Shown one piece after another: positions 34,160-42,422 of a DNA stretch of 64,000 bases. Each line of letters opens with the position of its first letter. Within the stretch, counting starts at the first letter, position 1. Source of the DNA: an uncultured Eubacteriales bacterium (GTDB lineage: Bacteria; Bacillota; Clostridia; Lachnospirales; Lachnospiraceae). A program made the position numbers and the translations under genes. Under the pieces are notes generated by a model. The model was not told the DNA's origin. It did not search any database and was given only the letters and a program-made list of their open reading frames with translations. Where the stretch lies: contig OMVU01000001.1 in NCBI GenBank assembly GCA_900314565.1, forward strand, positions 62,001 to 126,000. Reading direction: 5' to 3'.

Positions 34160-35619
34160 ACGAGATTTTCAGATCAGTCCAAAATTATCTCCTCAGCGCA
34201 AAGGACGGAATGAGTGACGGGATGAACCTGCTCACTCAGCTGTCCAGAATATTTTTTATTTTTCTTATTCTGATCTTTACGCTGCAGGATTATACGTATT
34301 ACAGCAAAAAGACGCCGGAAGGGCGGGAGCGTGTTGCCGAACGTCAGGCCGTTATCATGTACCTTTTCTCGGGACTCGGATTTTTACTGATCTTCCTGAA
34401 CACGGGAAACCTTCTCGCGCTGGTCTTTCTCGCGGGCGTCTATATCTATTATTCGGCTGCGCGGAACGGCTATATGGCCATGTACAGCAAAGCGTCGATG
34501 CTTCTTGTCAACAATATGCTCATGCTGTTAAGCATCGGCTTCATTATAATCGCAAGGCTTTCTCTGGAGCAGGCAGTCAAGCAGTTCATTATTGCGTCGG
34601 CCGGGACGGTTCTTTCATTTCTCATACCGGTCGTTGTTCGGAAAATGAAGATCCTGCCGCGGCTCACCTGGCTTTACGCGGCGCTGGGGATCATTGCCCT
34701 GCTGGGTGTCCTTGCGCTCGCGACTGTGAGCGGGGGAGCAAAGCTTTCGATTTCGGTCGCAGGCATCACGATCCAGTTCTCGGAGCTCGTGAAGATCACG
34801 CTCGTCTTCTTTATCGCGTCCATGCTTGCGCGGGATACGTCCTTCAGATCGGTCGTGATCACGACGATCGTTGCTGCCGTCCATGTGGGGATCCTGGTGC
34901 TCTCCACAGACCTCGGTACAGCGGTGGTCTTCTTTGCGGCATATATTGTGATGGTGTTCGTGGCGACACGGAAAGCTGTGTACCCGCTTGTCGGGCTTCT
35001 GGGAGGCTCTGCTGCGGCTGTGGCGGCCTACTTTTTATTCGGCCATGTCAGGCAGAGAGTCATTGCCTGGAAGGATCCGCTCGTCGTCTATGACACGTCA
35101 GGATATCAGATCGCCCAGGCACTGTTCGCGATCGGAGCGGGCGGATGGCTCGGAACGGGGCTCTTCTACGGAAGGCCTGAGACGATCCCCGTCGCGTCCA
35201 AAGATTTTATATTTGCTGCAATCTGTGAGGAATTCGGCTGTCTGTTCGCAATCAGCCTGATTCTGATCTGCATGAACATGTTCATACTGATCGTCAATAT
35301 CTCGATGCAGATTCGCAATCCGTTCTATAAGCTGGTTGCGCTCGGACTTGGAACGGAATACGCGATCCAGGTCTTCCTGACGATCGGAGGAGTGACAAAG
35401 TTTATCCCCATGACGGGTATCACGCTTCCCCTGGTAAGCTACGGAGGCAGTTCGGTGATGAGCACGATCATCGTCATTGCGATCGTACAGGGACTTTATA
35501 TTCTGCGTGAGGATGAGGGAGAGGAACTTGAGAGACGAAAAGAAGAGAAGATACGTAGAAGACCGGACCGAGCAGGAAATTGGCCGGGAGGTCCGGGAAA
35601 TTATGAGGGAGAGCGATGA
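34156..35619 (+). CDS. FtsW/RodA/SpoVE family peptidoglycan glycosyltransferase
   Basis: A 487-residue SEDS-family protein that polymerises lipid II. It has about ten membrane segments and the family motifs STDLGTAVVFF, QSxxAIGAGGWLGTGL (here QALFAIGAGGWLGTGL) and the C-terminal ITLPLVSYGGSSVM. The first about 60 residues and the charged C-terminal tail extend the normal length. It cannot be assigned to FtsW, RodA or SpoVE from sequence alone; its coupling to a class B PBP gene fits a SEDS-PBP pair. It starts by ATGA overlap with the U32 gene. Confidence 0.9.
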   Translation: MNEIFRSVQNYLLSAKDGMSDGMNLLTQLSRIFFIFLILIFTLQDYTYYSKKTPEGRERVAERQAVIMYLFSGLGFLLIFLNTGNLLALVFLAGVYIYYSAARNGYMAMYSKASMLLVNNMLMLLSIGFIIIARLSLEQAVKQFIIASAGTVLSFLIPVVVRKMKILPRLTWLYAALGIIALLGVLALATVSGGAKLSISVAGITIQFSELVKITLVFFIASMLARDTSFRSVVITTIVAAVHVGILVLSTDLGTAVVFFAAYIVMVFVATRKAVYPLVGLLGGSAAAVAAYFLFGHVRQRVIAWKDPLVVYDTSGYQIAQALFAIGAGGWLGTGLFYGRPETIPVASKDFIFAAICEEFGCLFAISLILICMNMFILIVNISMQIRNPFYKLVALGLGTEYAIQVFLTIGGVTKFIPMTGITLPLVSYGGSSVMSTIIVIAIVQGLYILREDEGEELERRKEEKIRRRPDRAGNWPGGPGNYEGER

Positions 35620-37375
35620 ATTTCGCCATCCCCGTGAAGATGAGTACTATGAGGACGGATCCGGGCGTTATAACAGAAGGACCGGGCGGGCCATAAGCCG
35701 GCAGACAGGTCCCGATTCGAATACAAGGGAAGCCCGGCGCCGCGGAGATTCCGGGGCGGAATACAGGAAAGCGGTCGGAAGGAATATCAGCTCCGATCCG
35801 GACTGGGGCTATGACCGGACGGATCCCGACGATGCTGAAAGGAGCGGCGGATACGGAACAGCGGACAGATGGGATCCTGATGCAGAGGTTCTTTTTGAAG
35901 GATCCGGAAAAAATCCGTATGAGGAAGGGCAGGAAGAATGGCACAGTGAGCCGCCGCCAGGAATCCGCCTTCGAAAAGGTGCTGCCTATACGTTTGTATC
36001 GTATGTTTTCATAATGATGTTCGTGAGCCTGATCGGTTACCTTGTCTTTTTTAATTTTCACAGTGACAAGGTCCAGAACAGCCCGTATAACCGCCGGCAG
36101 GATTCCCAGTCGACCTACGTGCGCCGTGGAGATATTCTGGATTCAAAGAACAACGTGCTCGCCACGACACAGGTCGACGCCAATGGAAAGGAGATCCGAG
36201 TCTATCCGTATTCCAATATGTTCTCCCACTCGGTCGGTTATTCCACGAACGGAAAGAGCGGCGTCGAATCGATCATGAACTATGATCTCCTGACATCGCA
36301 CGATAACTTCCTGGACAGGATCGTAAATGAATTCAAGGGCGTTAAGAACACCGGAGACACGGTCGTTACCACACTGGATGCGAACCTGCAGCAGGCTGCC
36401 TACAACGCACTCGGTGAGTATCAGGGAGCAGTGATCGTGCTTGACCCTCATCTGGGTTCTGTTCTTGCCATGGTCAGCAAGCCGGATTTCGATCCGAACA
36501 CGATCGCTGCAGACTGGGAAGCGATCATATCCGATCCGGCAGGCAGCCAGCTCGTGAACAGGGCTACGCAGGGCCTCTATCCGCCGGGATCCACCTACAA
36601 GATCGTCACGGCTCTTTCCTATCTGCAGCAGTACGGCACGACGGACGGCTTTACCTATAACTGCGAGGGTGAGCTCGTGATCGATGACTATGTCGTCCAC
36701 TGTTATGACGGGACAGCGCATGGCGAGGAGAACTTCGGAAATGCATTTGCCAACAGCTGCAACTGTTCATTTGCGACGATCGGGCTTGGACTCGGACCGG
36801 TGCAGCTGACAAAGACCTCTGAGGAGCTGCTCTTCGGAAAAGAGCTCCCCTGTGAGCTGCACTACAATAAAAGCCGGTTCAATCTGACGCCGGACAGCGA
36901 CAGAGCGACGATCGCCCAGACCGCCTTCGGGCAGTCCGCGACACTTGTGACGCCGTATCATATGGCTCTCATCACATCCGCGATCGCGAACAAGGGCATG
37001 CTCATGGTTCCTCAGCTCGTCGGACGCGTCACGAGCTCGGACGGCACGTACGTTGAGAACCGGAATTCGAAGGAGTTCGGAGCTATCATGACAGAGCAGG
37101 AGGCGGAAGTGCTGAAAGCGCTTATGTGCCAGGTCGTAAATGAAGGGACAGCAGGCGAACTTTCAGGTCTTTCTTACTCTGTCGCCGGAAAGACGGGTTC
37201 TGCGGAGTACACGATGGCGGACGGGCAGATCGGGACACATTCCTGGTTCGCAGGGTTTTCCAATGTGGAGGATCCTGATATTGTAGTCGTCGTACTGGCT
37301 GAAAACGGAGGCTCCGGAAGCTCAACGGCGGTTCCCATTGCACACGCTGTCTTTGACGCATATTACTATGGATGA
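35603..37375 (+). CDS. Class B penicillin-binding protein (PbpA-like transpeptidase) with long charged N-terminus
   Basis: The transpeptidase partner of the preceding SEDS protein. With the start at 35603 it is 590 residues: a charged, Arg/Asp/Gly-rich cytoplasmic region (about 1-120), one membrane anchor (about 125-150), then the transpeptidase with catalytic PPGSTYK (Ser330), SCN (385-387) and KTG (530-532). It lacks the large dimerisation domain of PBP2/SpoVD and resembles short PbpA-type enzymes. The frame stays open upstream into the SEDS gene (to 35477); ATG 35603 has GGAGG eleven bases before it and overlaps the upstream gene by 17 bases. The long hydrophilic N-terminus is unusual. Confidence 0.88.
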   Translation: MRESDEFRHPREDEYYEDGSGRYNRRTGRAISRQTGPDSNTREARRRGDSGAEYRKAVGRNISSDPDWGYDRTDPDDAERSGGYGTADRWDPDAEVLFEGSGKNPYEEGQEEWHSEPPPGIRLRKGAAYTFVSYVFIMMFVSLIGYLVFFNFHSDKVQNSPYNRRQDSQSTYVRRGDILDSKNNVLATTQVDANGKEIRVYPYSNMFSHSVGYSTNGKSGVESIMNYDLLTSHDNFLDRIVNEFKGVKNTGDTVVTTLDANLQQAAYNALGEYQGAVIVLDPHLGSVLAMVSKPDFDPNTIAADWEAIISDPAGSQLVNRATQGLYPPGSTYKIVTALSYLQQYGTTDGFTYNCEGELVIDDYVVHCYDGTAHGEENFGNAFANSCNCSFATIGLGLGPVQLTKTSEELLFGKELPCELHYNKSRFNLTPDSDRATIAQTAFGQSATLVTPYHMALITSAIANKGMLMVPQLVGRVTSSDGTYVENRNSKEFGAIMTEQEAEVLKALMCQVVNEGTAGELSGLSYSVAGKTGSAEYTMADGQIGTHSWFAGFSNVEDPDIVVVVLAENGGSGSSTAVPIAHAVFDAYYYG

Positions 37376-37447
37376 TCCCTTTTCGAATCAAATATGAAAT
37401 CAATCCGCGCAGGGTCCGCACTTTGTTCTAGTAGAGGATGAAGAAAC

Positions 37448-37792
37448 ATGTTAAAATGGTCACAGGATTTATATATCGGGGACGAAATATTTGACAGTTT
37501 CAAGGCTGTCAGGGAAAAACTGGATCGTGGAGAACCGGTCATTCGGGCATGGCTCCTCACAAAGCCGGCCAATCCGGTCAATCAGCTCGAGATCATGAAC
37601 TGCCGATACCTCGTGCAGGAGGCCTGCAGGGAGCATGTTCCGGAAATTATCGGGATGGCGCTTGACCGGAGTGAGGCGGTCAGGATGATCCTTCGCATGA
37701 CAGAGGCCTGTGTGGAAAGGACGAACAGTGCTGATCTTCGGGCTTTTCTCGAAACGGCTCCGGAGATCCCTGAAATACATCACATTCATTAA
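37448..37792 (+). CDS. Conserved-looking small protein of unknown function
   Basis: A 114-residue soluble protein beginning MLKWSQDLYIGDEIFDSF, with no signal peptide or membrane segment and a C-terminus HHIH. I do not recognise the family. The ATG is preceded by AGAGGATGAAGAAAC. It sits between the PBP and the DUF2953-gerW pair, on the same strand with short spacing, and codon use looks like its neighbours, so it is probably a real gene. Confidence 0.7.
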   Translation: MLKWSQDLYIGDEIFDSFKAVREKLDRGEPVIRAWLLTKPANPVNQLEIMNCRYLVQEACREHVPEIIGMALDRSEAVRMILRMTEACVERTNSADLRAFLETAPEIPEIHHIH

Positions 37793-37819
37793 GACATAAG
37801 CAAAGCGGGTATTAAAAGG

Positions 37820-39040
37820 ATGTCGATCATACTGACAATATTAAAAGTAATAGGAATTATACTTCTTATTATCCTTCTCATTATACTTGCTATCCTTCTT
37901 CTTGTTCTCTTTGTTCCGATCCGCTACAGTGCGGGCGGGAGAAAGGAGGGCGACGTTCTGGAGTTTTCGGGAAAAGTGACCTGGCTTCTGCGGGCGGTGA
38001 CGGTCCAGATCGGTTATGAACCCGGCAGAGCAGGCCTTACGAAGGATCTCAGGATATTCGGGATCTCGCTCTTTAAACTCAGGGATAAGCTCCGTTCCGG
38101 AAAAAAAGGAAGCGTCAGCGCAGAGTCCGCAGGCGGAGGCAGTACGGAGAAAGCTTCCGGGGATGAGATCGCTTTACTGGAAGCAGAAGAGGCGAAGCCG
38201 GATCCCGGAACGGTAACAGAAGCAGCCGGAGCAGAGGCATCACCGGCAGAGGCTGATCTCGGAAAGGGGGATTCTGAACCCCTTTTTGAAGACGGAGGAG
38301 AAGCTTCGACTGCTCAGAAGGAGCCTCATGAGGAAGTTCCTTTTGCACAGCCTGAAAGCGAGGAGATTCCTCTTGCACAGCCTGAAGAAGAGGAAGTTCC
38401 TTTTGCAAAGCCTGAAGGTGAGGAGGTTCCCGCTGAACAGACGGGAGATGTGGAAAAACCGGAGGCTGGCGTCTCGCGGGTAAGAGCAGTATATAAAAAG
38501 CTGACGGACCGTCTGTTCTCTGTCCTTTCCGGTATAGCGTTGAGACTGAACGGAATTGTCGGAAAGCTCTTCAATCTTATCTTAAAAGTATTCATCCGGA
38601 TCTGCCTGCTTCCGATCACAATAGTGGAAAAGCTGGATAAGATACTCAGAAAGATCGGAAGCATCTGCAGGAAGATCGGGGCCGTTTATGATTTCTTTTT
38701 CGATGAAAGGGTACAGGCGTTCCTCTCCCAGATCATGGGACTTATCAGGAAGCTGATCGGCCATGTTCTTCCGAAGAAGCTCATCGGATACGTAAGGTTC
38801 GGTCTGGATGACCCCGGATACACAGGAAGAGTGCTTGCCGCTGTAGCGCCGTTCTATCCGAAATACGGAAAATCCTTCAGTGTACAGCCGGATTTTGAAG
38901 ATCTTGTTCTTGAAGGAAAGGCAGAACTCAAAGGCAGGGTCTATCTTTTTTACGTCGCATATATTGGTCTCAGAGCCATATTAAATAAAAATACAAAATA
39001 TGTTATCAGAGAGTTAAAGAAGTTGAAGGAGGTCAGATAA
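37820..39040 (+). CDS. DUF2953 membrane protein (YtfI-like)
   Basis: A 406-residue protein with a strongly hydrophobic N-terminal segment (about residues 5-35), a DUF2953 C-terminal region (FGLDDPGYTGRVLAAVAPFYPKYG) and, between them, a Glu/Pro-rich insertion (about residues 100-210) containing a 10-residue tandem repeat (EEVPFAQPE-type). In Bacillus the homologue YtfI pairs with YtfJ/GerW and is linked to sporulation. Here gerW follows after one base. The repeat-containing linker is probably disordered. Confidence 0.85.
   Translation: MSIILTILKVIGIILLIILLIILAILLLVLFVPIRYSAGGRKEGDVLEFSGKVTWLLRAVTVQIGYEPGRAGLTKDLRIFGISLFKLRDKLRSGKKGSVSAESAGGGSTEKASGDEIALLEAEEAKPDPGTVTEAAGAEASPAEADLGKGDSEPLFEDGGEASTAQKEPHEEVPFAQPESEEIPLAQPEEEEVPFAKPEGEEVPAEQTGDVEKPEAGVSRVRAVYKKLTDRLFSVLSGIALRLNGIVGKLFNLILKVFIRICLLPITIVEKLDKILRKIGSICRKIGAVYDFFFDERVQAFLSQIMGLIRKLIGHVLPKKLIGYVRFGLDDPGYTGRVLAAVAPFYPKYGKSFSVQPDFEDLVLEGKAELKGRVYLFYVAYIGLRAILNKNTKYVIRELKKLKEVR
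38330..38440 (+). repeat. In-frame 30-bp tandem repeat in the DUF2953 gene
   Basis: Units at 38330-38359, 38360-38389 and 38390-38419, plus a partial unit, encode E-E-[VI]-P-[FL]-A-[QK]-P-E-x. Confidence 0.85.
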
Positions 39041-39041
39041 A

Positions 39042-39440
39042 ATGGCAGGCAATGATTTCAAGTCGACAGTGGACTCCCTGTTACAGGGAATGAACCAGTT
39101 CGTATCATCCAAGACGGTTGTGGGAGACGCGCTCCATGTCGGCGATACGATCATCGTACCGCTTGTGGATGTATCCTTCGGCGTAGGTGCCGGTGCGACT
39201 GCAGGAAATTCGAAGAATTCAAACTCCGGCGGCGGTGTCGGCGGAAAAGTCTCTCCGACGGCGGTCCTTGTCATTTCCAACGGCACGACGAAGATGGTCA
39301 ATGTCAAGAGTGCTGACAGCCTTACGAAGATCCTGGATATGGTCCCGGATTTTGTGAACCGCTTCACGAACAAGGGCGGTTCTTCCGCGGCAGCTGATGA
39401 CATAAAAGTCGAAGATCTCAATATTGACGGCAGCAAGTAA
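39042..39440 (+). CDS. gerW: GerW family sporulation protein
   Basis: The 132-residue protein has the GerW/YtfJ features: MNQFVSSKTVVGDALHVGDTIIVPL, the SFGVGAGATAG glycine-rich segment, and KVSPTAVLVI. In Bacillus GerW is a spore-associated protein needed for normal germination with some amino-acid germinants; here only family membership is certain. It indicates a sporulating ancestry. It follows the DUF2953 gene after one base and ends ahead of a bidirectional hairpin. Confidence 0.9.
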   Translation: MAGNDFKSTVDSLLQGMNQFVSSKTVVGDALHVGDTIIVPLVDVSFGVGAGATAGNSKNSNSGGGVGGKVSPTAVLVISNGTTKMVNVKSADSLTKILDMVPDFVNRFTNKGGSSAAADDIKVEDLNIDGSK

Positions 39441-39473
39441 TTCCGCGGAAAGCGGACCTGCTCCGTAAATTAG

Positions 39474-39501
39474 AAGATCCTCCGGTTTTCCGGAGGATCT
39501 T
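39474..39501. terminator. Hairpin terminator between gerW and rpmB, possibly bidirectional
   Basis: AAGATCCTCCGG and its complement form a perfect 12-bp stem with a four-base loop between convergent genes. The U tracts are weak on both strands. Confidence 0.65.
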
Positions 39502-39526
39502 AACGTTTCAGTTCCATAGGCGAGCC

Positions 39527-39712
39527 TCAGGCTCTCTCTACTTTGCCGGCTCTAAGGCAGTGCGTGCAAACATAGGTATGCTTCGGCACGCCATTTACCA
39601 TAACCTTGACTCTCTTAATGTTGGATTTCCACATATGATTAGATCTTCTATGAGAATGGCTCACTTTAATGCCAAAATGAGCACCCTTTCCACAAACAGA
39701 GCATACAGCCAT
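39527..39712 (-). CDS. rpmB: Ribosomal protein bL28
   Basis: A 61-residue 50S ribosomal protein beginning MAVCSVCGKGAHFGIKVSHS, with two CxxC pairs (CSVC and CTHC), the zinc-binding form of bL28. Start ATG 39712 follows AAGGAGGTG; the frame extends three codons further but without support. It is a single minus-strand gene with its own promoter. In Firmicutes rpmB is commonly divergent from the asp23-fakA-recG set, as here. Confidence 0.96.
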   Translation of the reverse strand: MAVCSVCGKGAHFGIKVSHSHRRSNHMWKSNIKRVKVMVNGVPKHTYVCTHCLRAGKVERA

Positions 39713-39765
39713 CGATAACACCTCCTTACGACAGAATAAGGCCTACATGGCCTGCAACGTCAATT

Positions 39766-39794
39766 ATTCTAACAGATGGCATGAAAGGTTGCAA
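39766..39794 (-). promoter_or_regulatory. Promoter of rpmB
   Basis: On the minus strand, -35 TTGCAA (39789-39794), 17-base spacer, -10 TAGAAT (39766-39771), about 50 bases before rpmB. Confidence 0.65.
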
Positions 39795-39917
39795 GCATTT
39801 TTATAACAAATTATCAGGGCAAATGAAATGATTCCCGGAAGAGAGTATATAAGATTTTACTTTACGCATCCATCTGCTGATTAAAATCACGAGATTTTTG
39901 CGTCAGAGATAAAATCC

Positions 39918-39946
39918 TTCACATTTTGCGGCAAAACGTATATAAT
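39918..39946 (+). promoter_or_regulatory. Promoter of the asp23-fakA-recG operon
   Basis: -35 TTCACA (39918-39923), 17-base spacer, -10 TATAAT (39941-39946). Confidence 0.7.
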
Positions 39947-39952
39947 ACCTGT

Positions 39953-40200
39953 GTCCGGCACATTTTGCCGGAGTTTTGGTATGCGCTTTAGATTCGGTTT
40001 GGAAGATGTCAGCTGACGCTGACCCGAATCCCGCGCCAAGTCTCGCGAGCGAGACTTGAACTCATTTCAGCTTAAGAGACCCGCTGCGTTCATGGGGGAT
40101 CCGGTCCGGACGATCAGGCCGTCTGTCCGGATACTGTGTTATCTAAGGGGTTTTATGCGAATGTCTGAAATGCTTCTTGCGTTTATATAGGAGGATATTT
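39953..40200 (+). promoter_or_regulatory. Long structured leader of asp23 with start-proximal hairpin and a repeat hairpin
   Basis: TCCGGCA/TGCCGGA (39954-39972) followed by GTTTT sits at the expected transcription start and may act as a 5' stabiliser or early attenuator. A perfect 9-bp hairpin at 40037-40058 (CAAGTCTCG/CGAGACTTG) followed by AACTCA resembles repeats at 14406-14431 and 46975-46996. A further stem CCGGAC/GTCCGG lies near 40102-40132. No gene is visible in the 248 bases. Confidence 0.5.
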
Positions 40201-40557
40201 ATGAAGGGACGCATTAGTTCTGAATATGGCGATATAACGATCAGCTCTGATGTGATCGCAACGTATGCGGGGTCGGTCGCTGTCGGCTGTTTCGGTATAG
40301 TCGGAATGGCTGCTTACAGCGTCAAGGATGGACTTGTTCATCTGCTGAAGAAAGACAGCCTGCGGTACGGTATTAATGTTAAGATAGACAAGGATCGTAT
40401 TTCTCTTGTGATCCATTGCATTGTTTCTTATGGTGTGAGTATTCCTGCGCTCGCAGATAATCTGACAGAGAGCGTTAAGTATAAGATGGAACAATTCACA
40501 GGTATGACGGTCGAGCATATTGATATCCTCGTTGAGGGTATCCGGGTCATTGACTGA
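40201..40557 (+). CDS. Asp23/Gls24 family envelope-associated protein
   Basis: A 118-residue protein of the Asp23/Gls24 (YloU-like) family; the pattern YGDITISSDVIATYAGSVAVGCFGIVGM is typical, shown as DITISSDVI and GCFGIVGM. Members are linked to the cell envelope and alkaline stress; the paralogue next to fakA is of the YloU type. Start ATG 40201 follows ATAGGAGG; the frame is open eight codons further. fakA starts 23 bases later. Confidence 0.9.
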   Translation: MKGRISSEYGDITISSDVIATYAGSVAVGCFGIVGMAAYSVKDGLVHLLKKDSLRYGINVKIDKDRISLVIHCIVSYGVSIPALADNLTESVKYKMEQFTGMTVEHIDILVEGIRVID

Positions 40558-40579
40558 AGCAGGTAATTGGAGGTCTCAG

Positions 40580-42262
40580 GTGAGTACGAATACAATAGAT
40601 GCGCAGCTGCTCCGGAAGATGTTTCTCTCCGGAGCGAAGAACCTTGAAATAAGAAAGAACTGGATCAATGAACTGAATGTCTTCCCGGTTCCGGACGGTG
40701 ATACGGGAACGAATATGACGATGACGATCATGTCCGCAGCCGGTGATGTGAATGCGCTTAAGAATCCTACGATCGATGATCTCGCCAAGGCGATCTCTTC
40801 GGGCTCCCTTCGCGGTGCGAGAGGAAATTCCGGCGTCATTCTCTCTCAGCTTCTCCGCGGTTTCACCAATGCGATCAGGGATCATTCCGAACTGGATGGA
40901 GAGCTGATCGTTGCCGCCATGCAGAAAGCTGTGGAGACAGCCTATAAGGCCGTCATGAAGCCGAAAGAGGGAACGATCCTGACAGTTGCACGCGTGATGT
41001 ACGAGAAGGCGCAGGATGTAGAGGACAAGGAAAATCTTGATAATCTGTTCCAGGTCATCCTTACTTCCGGTGACGAAGCGCTCGCGATGACTCCGGAGCT
41101 TCTTCCGGTCCTCAAGGAAGCCGGCGTAGTGGATTCCGGCGGACAGGGGCTCATGACCGTGATGCACGGGATGGTCGATGCGTTTAACGGGCTGGAGCTG
41201 AATCTCGATTTCATCGCGCCGGAGACGAACGTGCAGACCGTCAGAGAGCCGATCAGCACGGACGACATCAAGTTCGGCTACTGCACGGAATTTATCGTCA
41301 AGCTGGAGAAAGAATTCACCGAGGAGGACGAGGCCTCGATGAAAGAGTTCCTGCTTTCGCTTGGCGACAGCCTTGTCTTTGTGGCAGGGGACAATATGGT
41401 GAAAGTCCATGTCCATACAAATCATCCCGGCCGTGCCTTTGAGAAAGGGCTTGAATATGGTCAGCTGACGCGGATGAAAGTCGACAACATGCGTGAAGAG
41501 CATGAAGAAAAGCTTTTTAATTCGGATGTTGTCAGGGCTGCGCGCGAGGAGGAAGAGAAGAGAAAGGCCGAGGCGGAAGAAAATGCCCGGAACGCGGAGA
41601 GAAAGGAAAGTGCTTTTGTCGCAGTGACGATCGGCGACGGACTTGCGGAGCTTTTCCGCGGACTTGGAGTGGATGCCGTGATCGAGGGCGGTCAGACAAT
41701 GAATCCGAGTACGGACGATATGCTTCACGCGATCAAAGAGGCCAACGCAGAGAATGTATATATTCTTCCCAACAACAAGAACATTATTCTTGCAGCGAAT
41801 CAGGCAAGGGATCTTGTGACGGACTGCAATGTATATGTCGTTCCCACGAAGACTGTACCGCAGGGAATCGCGTCTGTCGTCAATTTTGTGCCCGGAAAGG
41901 ATCCGGAGACGAACTTTGAGGACATGACGGAAGAACTCGCAAATATCAGGAGCGGTGAGGTCACTTACGCGATCCGGGATACCACGATCGACGGGACAGA
42001 GATCAAATCCGGCGATATCATGGGCATTGGCGATGAGGGGATCCTTGCTGTCGGGGCGGATGTTGAGCATGTTGTTCTCCATATGCTGGATAAGATGATT
42101 GATGAGGACTCAGAGCTTGTAAGTCTTTATTACGGAGAAAAATACAGTGAAGAAGATGCCTCGGCGCTTGCCGAGATGATCGAGGAAAAGTATCCGGATA
42201 TTGAGGTCGAAGTAAATTACGGCGGCCAGCCGCTTTACTATGTAATCCTCTCCGTCGAATAA
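40580..42262 (+). CDS. fakA: DAK2/DegV-type fatty acid kinase subunit FakA (YloV)
   Basis: FakA phosphorylates fatty acids delivered by FakB proteins, so that they enter phospholipid synthesis. The 560-residue protein has the N-terminal DhaL/DAK2 domain with PVPDGDTGTNM and GARGNSG (ATP and metal binding), a middle region with an Arg/Glu/Lys-rich helix, and a C-terminal DegV-like domain. The start is GTG 40580, after TTGGAGG; the frame extends further upstream through asp23's end. No FakB gene is present in the window. recG follows after a large hairpin. Confidence 0.92.
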   Translation: MSTNTIDAQLLRKMFLSGAKNLEIRKNWINELNVFPVPDGDTGTNMTMTIMSAAGDVNALKNPTIDDLAKAISSGSLRGARGNSGVILSQLLRGFTNAIRDHSELDGELIVAAMQKAVETAYKAVMKPKEGTILTVARVMYEKAQDVEDKENLDNLFQVILTSGDEALAMTPELLPVLKEAGVVDSGGQGLMTVMHGMVDAFNGLELNLDFIAPETNVQTVREPISTDDIKFGYCTEFIVKLEKEFTEEDEASMKEFLLSLGDSLVFVAGDNMVKVHVHTNHPGRAFEKGLEYGQLTRMKVDNMREEHEEKLFNSDVVRAAREEEEKRKAEAEENARNAERKESAFVAVTIGDGLAELFRGLGVDAVIEGGQTMNPSTDDMLHAIKEANAENVYILPNNKNIILAANQARDLVTDCNVYVVPTKTVPQGIASVVNFVPGKDPETNFEDMTEELANIRSGEVTYAIRDTTIDGTEIKSGDIMGIGDEGILAVGADVEHVVLHMLDKMIDEDSELVSLYYGEKYSEEDASALAEMIEEKYPDIEVEVNYGGQPLYYVILSVE

Positions 42263-42290
42263 ATGATCCTGATCAGTATAAGATAAATGC

Positions 42291-42387
42291 TGCTGCCGCA
42301 CTGGATCTTCGGCTCCGCGGGGTTTTGGGCGTCATTTTTATGATGCGCAGGATTCCGCCGCCGGTCCTTATGCGGCAGCATTCTTTT
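42291..42387 (+). terminator. Large hairpin between fakA and recG, terminator-like
   Basis: TGCTGCCGCA (42291-42300) pairs with TGCGGCAGCA (42371-42380), followed by TTCTTTT. The long loop holds further GC-rich complementary segments. It may be a terminator or an attenuator ahead of recG. Confidence 0.55.
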
Positions 42388-42422
42388 GCGCCGACCCGTT
42401 CGATTGGTCATGGAGATTCTTT

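Noticed and set aside
40547-42082. 511-codon minus-strand open frame opposite fakA
   Set aside because: Shadow caused by codon bias of fakA; its translation shows no family features.
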